Position numbers and translations under genes: made by a program. A stretch of DNA of 64,000 nucleotides from Flavobacterium sp. SH_e. GTDB lineage: Bacteria; Bacteroidota; Bacteroidia; Flavobacteriales; Flavobacteriaceae. The notes below the pieces were generated by a model. That model was not told the DNA's origin. It searched no databases and worked only from the letters and a program-made list of their open reading frames with translations. Positions 15,380 through 26,704 of the stretch are shown piece by piece. Each line of letters starts with the position of its first letter. Position 1 is the stretch's first letter. The DNA lies in NCBI RefSeq assembly GCF_025717045.1, contig NZ_JAOVZN010000006.1:646269-710268 (forward strand). Reading direction: 5' to 3'.

Positions 15380-17245
15380 CTATTCCAATTCTAAAACCAA
15401 AGCTGATTTTGGTTCCAATGTAATTTCAGAAGCTAAATCGAATGTTTTTCCTGTGATAACATCTTTACCAGATTTAAAGTTTTTGATGCTTTCTTTGAAA
15501 CGAGCTGTTTTTACAATTTGCTCCTTTGCATTGTTATTGAAAACCACCATTACGGTTTTAGCATCTGTATATCTGAAATACACATAAGTATTGTTTTCCG
15601 GAATGTAATGCGTCATTTTTCCGAAATGAACGGCTTCGTTTGTTTTTCTCCAGTTGAATAATTTTGAAGAGAAATCAAAGAAAGCTGCTTGTTCTGCGGT
15701 TCTTCCTGCTGCCGTGAAAGCATTGTTTTTATCGCCAGCCCATCCGCCTGGGAAATCCTGACGAATATCAGCATCGCCGCCTTTGCCTTTATCTCCGCCC
15801 ATTCCGATTTCTGAACCGTAATAGATTTGCGGAATTCCGCGAACTGTTGCCAATAAAGTCATGGCTAGTTTGTATTTCGGTAAATCATATTTGAACTTTT
15901 CGTTCATACGATCGGTGTCATGATTTTCGGAAAAAACCAAAATATTATTGGTATTTGGATATAAAAAATCCATTGCAAAATTGTTGTAGAATTTAATCAA
16001 TCCGCTATCCCAGTTTGGTGTATCTTCGTTGAAAGCAGAAGTAATCTGGCTTTGAAGCGTAAAATCCATTACACTTGGAAGGTTTGAATTGTAATTTTCA
16101 ATAGCACCAATTTTACTGTCTTTTTGCCAAAAAGCTAAATTCGCTTGATTGTGCATCCAGATTTCACCTACAATATTAAAGTTCGGATATTCATCTGTAA
16201 TAGATTTTGCCCAATTTGCCATGGCAGTTTTATCTGAATAGTTGTAAGTGTCTACTCTAAATCCATCAAGATTAGCAAATTCAATCCACCAAATGGCATT
16301 TTGAGTTAGGTATTTTGCAACTAATGGATTTCTCAGATTCAAATCTGGCATTGAAGGCACAAACCATCCATCAACACAAACTTCCTGATCGATTTTTGAA
16401 GCGTGAATATCTGTAATTACTTCACGTCTGTGGTGCGTTTGTGTGTAGTTTTCAAATTGATTAAGCCATGATTTTGTTGGTAAATCTTTCACCATCCAAT
16501 GTGTGATTCCCCAGTGATTGGTCACATAATCCATAACCAGTTTCATGTTCTTTTTGTGCATTTCTGCTGCTAAACGCGCGTAATCGTCGTTTGTTCCGTA
16601 GCGGGGATCGATTTTGTAAACATCAGATTGTCCGTACGTATGATACGAATGTTGTTTGTCGTTGTCTTCGCATAAAGGCGTACTCCAAATTGTAGTTGCA
16701 CCCAGAGACGAAATATAATCTAAGTTTTTGATGATTCCTTCGATATCGCCGCCGTGACGTCCGCTTGGATCTTGGCGGTTTCCTTTTTCTGTTAAAGAAG
16801 CGTCGCTATCATTTTTAGGATTTCCATTCGCAAAACGATCTGGCATGATTAAATAAATCAAATCCGATGCATCGTAACTTTTTCTTTCTGCCGAATTTGC
16901 TCTTCTTTCTTTCAGTACATATTTTTGTTTAAAGGCAACTTTATTGTTGTTTTTGAAAGAGAAAACCAATTCAGAAGCTTTAACATCTTTCGTATCGATA
17001 GTTACAAAAAGATAGTTTGAGTTTTCTGTTTTTTCTACATTTTTAATCGCAACATTATTAGAAACCGAGGCTTCATATTGTGCAATATTTTTTCCGTAGA
17101 ACATGATTTGCAGTTCTGAATTTTTCATTCCTGCATACCAGAAAGGTGGTTCTACTTTTTGGATTTGCGCTTTCGCGGAAGCGGTAAACAACAAAACCAT
17201 TAAGGCTAATCTAAAGATATGATGGTTTATTTTTAAGTAGTTCAT
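15380..17245 (-). CDS. susA: GH13 neopullulanase/cyclomaltodextrinase-like enzyme
   Basis: 621 residues. A signal peptide ending near SAKAQ is followed by an N-terminal immunoglobulin-like domain (~28-120) as in SusA and cyclomaltodextrinases. The GH13 barrel motifs are DYVTNHWG near 235, LDGFRVDTYNY near 328 (nucleophile Asp), NIVGEIWMH near 358 (Glu) and FSENHDTDRM near 440. It should degrade imported maltooligosaccharides in the periplasm. It lies in the minus half of the starch locus. No lipobox is seen, unlike the next GH13. The susA symbol is by analogy with the Bacteroides starch system. ATG at 17243-17245. Confidence 0.88.
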   Translation of the reverse strand: MNYLKINHHIFRLALMVLLFTASAKAQIQKVEPPFWYAGMKNSELQIMFYGKNIAQYEASVSNNVAIKNVEKTENSNYLFVTIDTKDVKASELVFSFKNNNKVAFKQKYVLKERRANSAERKSYDASDLIYLIMPDRFANGNPKNDSDASLTEKGNRQDPSGRHGGDIEGIIKNLDYISSLGATTIWSTPLCEDNDKQHSYHTYGQSDVYKIDPRYGTNDDYARLAAEMHKKNMKLVMDYVTNHWGITHWMVKDLPTKSWLNQFENYTQTHHRREVITDIHASKIDQEVCVDGWFVPSMPDLNLRNPLVAKYLTQNAIWWIEFANLDGFRVDTYNYSDKTAMANWAKSITDEYPNFNIVGEIWMHNQANLAFWQKDSKIGAIENYNSNLPSVMDFTLQSQITSAFNEDTPNWDSGLIKFYNNFAMDFLYPNTNNILVFSENHDTDRMNEKFKYDLPKYKLAMTLLATVRGIPQIYYGSEIGMGGDKGKGGDADIRQDFPGGWAGDKNNAFTAAGRTAEQAAFFDFSSKLFNWRKTNEAVHFGKMTHYIPENNTYVYFRYTDAKTVMVVFNNNAKEQIVKTARFKESIKNFKSGKDVITGKTFDLASEITLEPKSALVLELE

Positions 17246-17273
17246 AGTTTTCGTTTTTAGTTCAATTAGAACA

Positions 17274-17823
17274 TTAATTATTGATGTTTTTTACTGGCGG
17301 AGGAAGAGGTGGCTTTATAAAAGAAATTATCTTTTGACTTTCAAAGTGAAGATTTTTTTTAGTCTCTTTTAAGACAAGTTTCTGCTTCAGATTATTTATC
17401 AATATTGCAATTGAATCAATTTCTTTAGGTGCACCACCACCATAGACAGATATCATTTTGTTTTTTGTTATCCTTTGTTATGCCAATTATATAAGTGCTT
17501 CCATCAATAATATGTTCTAAAGAATATTCAGATTTGTATTTGAATAGATTGACTTTTTCTATATAATTGAATAGTTTTAATTTTTCCTTTTCATTTAAAA
17601 TTGCATAGTAGTTTGTTTTATCTTTTGGGTCGGAAATACCATTTTTCAAACGATGGCCCATCCATTCTTGATGTATATAAACGGTGTCGGTTTGATTTAT
17701 TTTTAAAGAATAAACCTGACTAAAAGTTCCAGAAAAAGAATAATCTAACAAATCAATTGTGTTTTCTTTTTTATTACAACTAAAAAGTAATAAGCTTGTA
17801 AAAATGATTATTGACTGTTTCAT
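17274..17823 (-). pseudogene. Small lipoprotein gene split by a frameshift in an A-run
   Basis: Two frames together look like one ~180-residue lipoprotein. The first (start 17821-17823) has the signal LLLFSCNKK and runs for 132 residues, but ends in an unlikely tail with three Trp in a row. The second (17274-17456) continues sensibly as ISVYGGGAPKEIDSIAILIN to a Pro-rich end. Removing one A from the run of six A (minus strand, about 17466-17471) joins them. It may be a true mutation, programmed or polymerase slippage, or a sequencing error. The shift direction is not the usual -1. The N-terminal part somewhat resembles DUF6438 proteins; not certain. It sits between the esterase and GH13 genes. 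Confidence 0.6.
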
Positions 17824-17824
17824 A

Positions 17825-18526
17825 TTACTTAGATTTCTTTTTTTTCAGCATCCATTTATAAATTTCAGAGTTTTGTTCATATAGATACTGAATTTCATGC
17901 CCTTCATTTTCTAAACGGGTAAACTTGAAATTGTTTTTGGTTTCACACGATTCAAGGGCTTTTGCAATTCTTTCCGTTTCACTAAACGGGATTTTATCAT
18001 CAGCTGTGCCATGAAAAGCCCAAATTGGAATTTTACTGAGATTGCATATTCTAGTTAAATCGCTGTCGTTAATTCCGCCGCAAAGCGCAACAACTGCGGC
18101 AAATTTATCGGGAAAGTCTAAGGCAGCTATATAAGCGCCGTAACCTCCCATACTGATTCCAGTAATATAAATTCTGCTTTTGTCGATCCTATATTTTGCT
18201 TCTAAATCGGTATATAATGTCTCAAACCAATTTTCTGTTGACCAGTATTTATTGTCGGGACATTGAGGCGAAGCAATTATAAAATCAAAATCCTGACCTT
18301 TTTCTACTAAATAGGGAAGACCGTATATTTTCAGTTTATTCAGATCGTTTCCTTTTTGCGAACCACCGTGTAAATAAATGACAAGTGGATATTTTTTGGT
18401 TGCTTTTGCATAGTCTTTCGGCAAATACAAAAGATAATCATAAGATGCTTTTGTTTTGGTTTGCGAATAGGTATTAAATCCAAAAATGGCAAAAAGAAAA
18501 ATCAAGAAATTAAGTTTGAAGCGCAT
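17825..18526 (-). CDS. Secreted alpha/beta-hydrolase (esterase/PHB depolymerase-like)
   Basis: 233 residues from the ATG at 18524-18526, where the signal peptide (MRFKLNFLIFLFAIFGFNTY) begins. A start 13 codons earlier lacks such a signal. The oxyanion region is VIYLHGGSQKG, the nucleophile elbow GISMGGYGA near 130, the acid AFHGTADDKIPF near 178 and the His in ENEGHEIQY near 210. This is the catalytic layout of dienelactone-hydrolase/polyhydroxybutyrate-depolymerase-like esterases. Its place in the starch locus suggests removal of an ester group from a glycan, but this is not shown. The stop is 1 bp from the start of the frameshifted lipoprotein gene. Confidence 0.8.
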   Translation of the reverse strand: MRFKLNFLIFLFAIFGFNTYSQTKTKASYDYLLYLPKDYAKATKKYPLVIYLHGGSQKGNDLNKLKIYGLPYLVEKGQDFDFIIASPQCPDNKYWSTENWFETLYTDLEAKYRIDKSRIYITGISMGGYGAYIAALDFPDKFAAVVALCGGINDSDLTRICNLSKIPIWAFHGTADDKIPFSETERIAKALESCETKNNFKFTRLENEGHEIQYLYEQNSEIYKWMLKKKKSK

Positions 18527-18590
18527 ATTAAATTTATCTAGAGATGAAGAAAATAATTCTCTCAAATTTAACTTCTTAATTCGGAATTAT

Positions 18591-18631
18591 ATTAAAAAGA
18601 CAAGTAATTATGGGGGAAAATTACTTGTCTT
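18591..18631 (-). terminator. Terminator downstream of the GH97 gene
   Basis: A perfect 13-bp stem (18597-18609 with 18619-18631) with a 9-base loop is followed on the minus strand by TTTTTAAT. It lies 8 bp after the GH97 stop, so it ends the transcript of MFS, pgmB, GH65 and GH97 before the esterase and GH13 genes. Confidence 0.8.
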
Positions 18632-18638
18632 AGAAAAA

Positions 18639-23086
<4,448 letters not shown>

Positions 23087-23093
23087 CTTTTAA

Positions 23094-23234
23094 ATTAGAT
23101 AATTCGGCAATTTGGTAATTAGATAATTGCCTTGGTTTCTTATTAACTTTTTACATTCATTTGAGCAATTGTTGCATTAGAATATTTGTCTATGAGCAAC
23201 ATTATCTCATTGACACATTTTCTAATTATCCAAT
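23094..23234. repeat. Repeat cluster between pgmB and the GH65 gene
   Basis: ATTAGATAATT is found at 23094-23104 and 23118-23128, with an inverted relative (TCTAATTATC) at 23221-23230 and GAGCAA/TTGC half-sites between. The stop codon of pgmB (23226-23228) lies inside the repeat. The block occupies the only long gap (139 bp) within the sugar operon. Confidence 0.5.
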
Positions 23235-23879
23235 TAACTCTTCAATAAAGCTTGTTTCGATTTGGGTAAAATCTTTAAAAATATGATCAGCTTCATGTAA
23301 AATTGTTTCCTCACCAATTCCAACACTTACCATTTCTGCAATATTTGCTGCCTGGATTCCGGCAACAGAATCTTCAAATACAATTGAATTTTTTGGATCA
23401 ATGTCTAATAATTGAGCCGCTTTCAAGAAAACTTCCGGATCTGGTTTTGCATTGCTGACATCGTTTCCGTCAACAATAACATCGAAGTAAGATAGAACTC
23501 CAGTTTTTTCTAGAATTGGTCTTGCATTTTTGCTGGCAGAACCCAATGCAATTCCTTGATTTAAATCTCTCAATAGTTGTAGCACTTTTAAAACTCCTGG
23601 AAGAATCTCACTTTCATCCATGTCAACTAGATAAGATAAATAATCTTCATTTTTTTGAATTAGCCATTTGTCTTTGTCTTCTTGAGAAGCTTGGACATTG
23701 CCTAATTCTAATATAATATCTAACGAACGTACACGGCTTACACCTTTTAATAGTTCGTTGTCTTCGTGTGTAAAATTTATATTTAATGACTGAGCGATTT
23801 TCTGCCAGGCCAAAAAGTGGTATTTAGCGGTGTCTACAATTACGCCGTCAAGGTCGAATATAAATGCCTTTTTGTTCAT
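23226..23879 (-). CDS. pgmB: Beta-phosphoglucomutase
   Basis: 217 residues. FDLDGVIVDTAKYHFLAWQ at residues 7-25 is the HAD nucleophile motif in the form typical of beta-phosphoglucomutases (DxD with the cap His/Trp). ALGSASKNA near 116 and KPDPEVF then VFEDSVAGIQAA near 145-172 complete the set. It converts beta-glucose 1-phosphate to glucose 6-phosphate in the cytoplasm. It lies between the transporter gene (25 bp) and the phosphorylase gene. ATG at 23877-23879. The length is normal. Confidence 0.92.
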   Translation of the reverse strand: MNKKAFIFDLDGVIVDTAKYHFLAWQKIAQSLNINFTHEDNELLKGVSRVRSLDIILELGNVQASQEDKDKWLIQKNEDYLSYLVDMDESEILPGVLKVLQLLRDLNQGIALGSASKNARPILEKTGVLSYFDVIVDGNDVSNAKPDPEVFLKAAQLLDIDPKNSIVFEDSVAGIQAANIAEMVSVGIGEETILHEADHIFKDFTQIETSFIEELIG

Positions 23880-23904
23880 TGTGAGGGAAAAATTATTCTT
23901 TTAA

Positions 23905-25260
23905 TTATGATTTTTGAGTAAAGTCGTCTACATCTTTTACTTTAGAAACTAAAGCAGCGGCGATTAAAAAACTAACTCCACTTGTGACTAAAGCATAAAT
24001 GGCATCTCCGTTGTAAAGATATTTTACAATAGGACCTCCAATTAATGCATTAACGATTTGTGGGATAACAACAAAGAAGTTGAAAATTCCCATGTAAACA
24101 CCCATTTTTTTAGGTGTAATAGATCCTGCTAAGATTGCATAAGGCATTGCTAAAATACTTGCCCAAGCAACTCCAATTAAAACCATTGGAAATATAACCC
24201 AGTCTTCATTTGGCATGTAATAAATCGATATTAAGCCAATTCCGCCAATAACCAATGAAAGTGAATGTGTTGCTTTTCGCCCAATTTTTTTTGCTATGTA
24301 TGGCAAGAAAAACAAAGCAACAATAGCCGAAACTAAGTTATAAACACCAAAAAGAATTCCAACCCAGTCACCAGCATCTTGATATTGCTGGCTTGAAGTG
24401 TCATTTAATGGCAGTTTGTAAATATGATGTGCAATTGCTGGAGTAGTAAAAACCCACATTCCGAATAGACCGAACCAAGAAAAAAATTGCACCCAGCTTA
24501 ACTGGCGCATTGTTGTTGGCATTTTTGCAAAATCGGTAAAGATGTCTGTAATTTTTGATTTTTCCTCAGAATCAGAAACCACCTCATTTTGAGGATCTTC
24601 AAATTTTGCCAATTCTTCTGGCGAATATTCTTTGGTTGTAAGTAACGTAACCAAGATGGAACCAATTAAAACTGCTGCGCCAATGATAAATGACAAGGTC
24701 AAGTTTAATGGAACACTCCCAGGAATTGTACTGTTTGGCACATGAAGCCATTTTGTTAAAATGTAAGGCAAGGCCGAACCAATTACAGCTCCAAAACCTA
24801 TTAAAGAAGTTTGGATACTAAATCCTGCAGTACGCTGATCTGTTCTTAAATTATCGCCAACAAGAGCTCTAAAAGGCTCCATGGCAATGTTGAAAGAAGC
24901 ATCCATAATCATTAACATTCCAGCTCCAACCCATAAAGCTGGTAAAATAGAAATGAAGATATTGGCTTGCGGCATTAATATTAATCCAACCGAAGCTAAA
25001 ATAGCGCCTACTAAAAAGAAAGGTTTTCGTCTGCCGAACCGTCCCCAGGTTCTATCGCTGTAATGACCAATAATAGGCTGAACGATTAATCCCATTAAAG
25101 GAGCAATAATCCAGAACCAAGAAAGTTCATGTACGTCGGCACCGAAAATTTGAAGAATTCTACTGGCATTTGCATTTTGAAGTGCAAACCCCATTTGTAT
25201 TCCTAAGAAACCGAAACTCATATTCCAGATTTCCCAGAAACTTAATTTACGCTTTTCCAT
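23905..25260 (-). CDS. MFS sugar transporter (SLC45/GPH-like), probable maltose carrier
   Basis: 451 residues with about twelve membrane helices and a charged central loop (~205-245). The loop between helices 2 and 3 reads GHYSDRTWGRFGRRKPFF, the MFS signature in the form found in sucrose/maltose carriers of the SLC45-like group. It should import maltose or small maltodextrins across the inner membrane. It is the first gene of the minus-strand transcript with pgmB, GH65 and GH97, and follows the LacI gene by 177 bp. A 7-bp inverted repeat (25286-25304) in its leader is a possible operator. Confidence 0.88.
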   Translation of the reverse strand: MEKRKLSFWEIWNMSFGFLGIQMGFALQNANASRILQIFGADVHELSWFWIIAPLMGLIVQPIIGHYSDRTWGRFGRRKPFFLVGAILASVGLILMPQANIFISILPALWVGAGMLMIMDASFNIAMEPFRALVGDNLRTDQRTAGFSIQTSLIGFGAVIGSALPYILTKWLHVPNSTIPGSVPLNLTLSFIIGAAVLIGSILVTLLTTKEYSPEELAKFEDPQNEVVSDSEEKSKITDIFTDFAKMPTTMRQLSWVQFFSWFGLFGMWVFTTPAIAHHIYKLPLNDTSSQQYQDAGDWVGILFGVYNLVSAIVALFFLPYIAKKIGRKATHSLSLVIGGIGLISIYYMPNEDWVIFPMVLIGVAWASILAMPYAILAGSITPKKMGVYMGIFNFFVVIPQIVNALIGGPIVKYLYNGDAIYALVTSGVSFLIAAALVSKVKDVDDFTQKS

Positions 25261-25285
25261 TATCGTAATTTGTAAAAAATTATAC

Positions 25286-25304
25286 GATAAGCGCTTTGCT
25301 TATC
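25286..25304. promoter_or_regulatory. Candidate operator upstream of the transporter gene
   Basis: GATAAGC (25286-25292) and GCTTATC (25298-25304) form a perfect inverted repeat, with AAGCGCTT overlapping at 25289-25296. It lies 26 bp upstream of the MFS start. The central CG and half-site size are similar to LacI-family sites, and a LacI gene is adjacent. No binding evidence. Confidence 0.35.
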
Positions 25305-25383
25305 AAAACTTACTGTTTTTTCGAAGTAAAAGTAAAAGCCTTGACGGCCGTAAAAGTATTAATTATTTTTTTATTTATGCTAA

Positions 25384-25414
25384 TAAAAAAGCCATAAATA
25401 TTTTTTATGGCTTT
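25384..25414 (-). terminator. Terminator of the LacI gene
   Basis: AAAGCCATAAA (25388-25398) pairs with 25404-25414 around a 5-base loop. On the minus strand it is followed by TTTTTTATT. It lies 23 bp after the LacI stop, so the regulator is transcribed apart from the transporter operon. Confidence 0.8.
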
Positions 25415-25437
25415 AGAAAGTATTGATTTTAAGATTT

Positions 25438-26469
25438 TTAGTCAGTAGATTCTCTTTTTATTAAATGGGTTTCTATGACTTCTGTTGTGTAATTTTCAGT
25501 ATGCTCTTCGTCATCATCTTCTTCGGCTTCAAGCCTTTCGATAAGCATTTTGGCAGCTTTACTACCCATTTTTTCGCCACTCTGACTTACTGTTGTAATG
25601 GTTGGAGTTGAATATTTGGAAATAATTCCATCAGTAAATGCAATTACGGCTAAATCTTCAGGAACTTTTAGTCCCATTTTATTTGCTGTTTTGATAATAG
25701 TTACCGCAAAAAGTTCATTTACAGCAAAAACAGCATCAAAAGCTCTTGCATGGAGAAGCTCAGAAATAGTTATCTCACAAGTATCTACATCTTCAATTTT
25801 GATTATTAAATCTTCGCTAAAAGCAATTCCGTTGTCCAAAAGTGCTTTCTCATAGCCATCAGTTCTAAGTTTTCCAACGCTTACATAATCTACGGTAGTT
25901 ACCAAAGCGATCTTTCTACGTCCGTTGTCAATTAAACTTTGAACAGCTTCGTATGCAGCAGCTTTATCATCAATAATAACTTTATCACATAAAATGTCGT
26001 TTGTAACGCGGTCAAACATTACTACAGGCATCCCTTGATTGATAACTTCAGTGATATGATGAAAGTCGCCTTTAAATTGTGTTTCTTTCGAAAGAGACAT
26101 GATAAAACCATCGATACTTCCGTTGGCCAACATCTCCATATTTAGAACTTCTTTATCAAAAGAATCGTCTGATACACAGATAACTACACTGTATCCATAT
26201 TCGTTTGCTACCTGTTCAACTCCGTTGATAACCGTAGAGAAAAAATAATGTACAATTTCTGGAATAATAATGCCGATACTTTTAGTTTTTCGGTTCTTTA
26301 AACTAAGGGCAATATTGTTGGGTTTATAGTTGTAAAACTTTGCAAAAGCCTGCACTTTTAATCGTGTTTCTTCGCCAATTTCAAGACTGTTTCGCAGTGA
26401 TTTTGAGACAGTTGAAATAGACACGTCAAGTTCCTTTGCAATCTGTTTTAAGGTTATTTTACGTTTCAT
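25438..26469 (-). CDS. LacI family transcriptional regulator of the starch locus
   Basis: 343 residues. The N-terminal helix-turn-helix is TLKQIAKELDVSISTVSKSL at residues 5-24, followed by a hinge region and a periplasmic-binding-protein-like sensor domain (~65-330, with SIGIIIPEIVHYFFSTVING). It is divergent from SusC with 235 bp between, and upstream of the transporter operon. It therefore probably controls both halves of the locus in response to maltose or a derivative. Whether it represses or activates cannot be seen. A dyad with central CG (26580-26591) in the divergent gap is a candidate site. ATG at 26467-26469. Confidence 0.9.
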   Translation of the reverse strand: MKRKITLKQIAKELDVSISTVSKSLRNSLEIGEETRLKVQAFAKFYNYKPNNIALSLKNRKTKSIGIIIPEIVHYFFSTVINGVEQVANEYGYSVVICVSDDSFDKEVLNMEMLANGSIDGFIMSLSKETQFKGDFHHITEVINQGMPVVMFDRVTNDILCDKVIIDDKAAAYEAVQSLIDNGRRKIALVTTVDYVSVGKLRTDGYEKALLDNGIAFSEDLIIKIEDVDTCEITISELLHARAFDAVFAVNELFAVTIIKTANKMGLKVPEDLAVIAFTDGIISKYSTPTITTVSQSGEKMGSKAAKMLIERLEAEEDDDEEHTENYTTEVIETHLIKRESTD

Positions 26470-26499
26470 GGGATTAATTGAAAAAAATCTAATTAATAA

Positions 26500-26529
26500 T
26501 AAAGGTATCTGAAATTTTTATAATTGACA
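26500..26529 (-). promoter_or_regulatory. Candidate promoter of the LacI gene
   Basis: On the minus strand, TTG (26529-26527), 19 bases, then TACCTTTA (26507-26500) approaches the Bacteroidota TTG-N19-TAnnTTTG pattern, one base off in the -7 box, about 30 bp upstream of the ATG. Confidence 0.45.
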
Positions 26530-26579
26530 ATTTTAACGCTAAAAGATTACAAAATATAGAAAGTTTTCAACACTACCAC

Positions 26580-26591
26580 GTTTTCGTAAAC
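26580..26591. promoter_or_regulatory. Candidate LacI-type operator in the divergent gap
   Basis: GTTTTCGTAAAC is a dyad with one mismatched pair and a central CG, the form typical of LacI-family sites. It lies 19 bp upstream of the -33 box of the susC promoter and ~50 bp upstream of the LacI promoter. That position would suit activation of susC or feedback control of the regulator. Confidence 0.35.
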
Positions 26592-26610
26592 CAATAAAAA
26601 TAGCTACAGG

Positions 26611-26639
26611 TTGTTCGTGTTAATAAATTCATAATTTTG
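26611..26639 (+). promoter_or_regulatory. Probable promoter of the susCDE operon
   Basis: TTG (26611-26613), 18 bases, then TAATTTTG (26632-26639) matches the Bacteroidota housekeeping promoter (TTG-N17-23-TAnnTTTG). Transcription would start near 26645, giving a 60-base A-rich leader before the SusC ATG at 26705. Confidence 0.6.
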
Positions 26640-26704
26640 AAATTCGAAGTAAAATTAAAAACTTAACTAACAATCACAAACTCAAACTAATTTAAACAAA
26701 AAGT

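Noticed and set aside
17460..17475. Programmed -1 frameshift at the A-run of the split lipoprotein gene.
   Set aside because: AAAAAAC looks slippery, but the second frame is +1 relative to the first, so a classical -1 shift would not join them.
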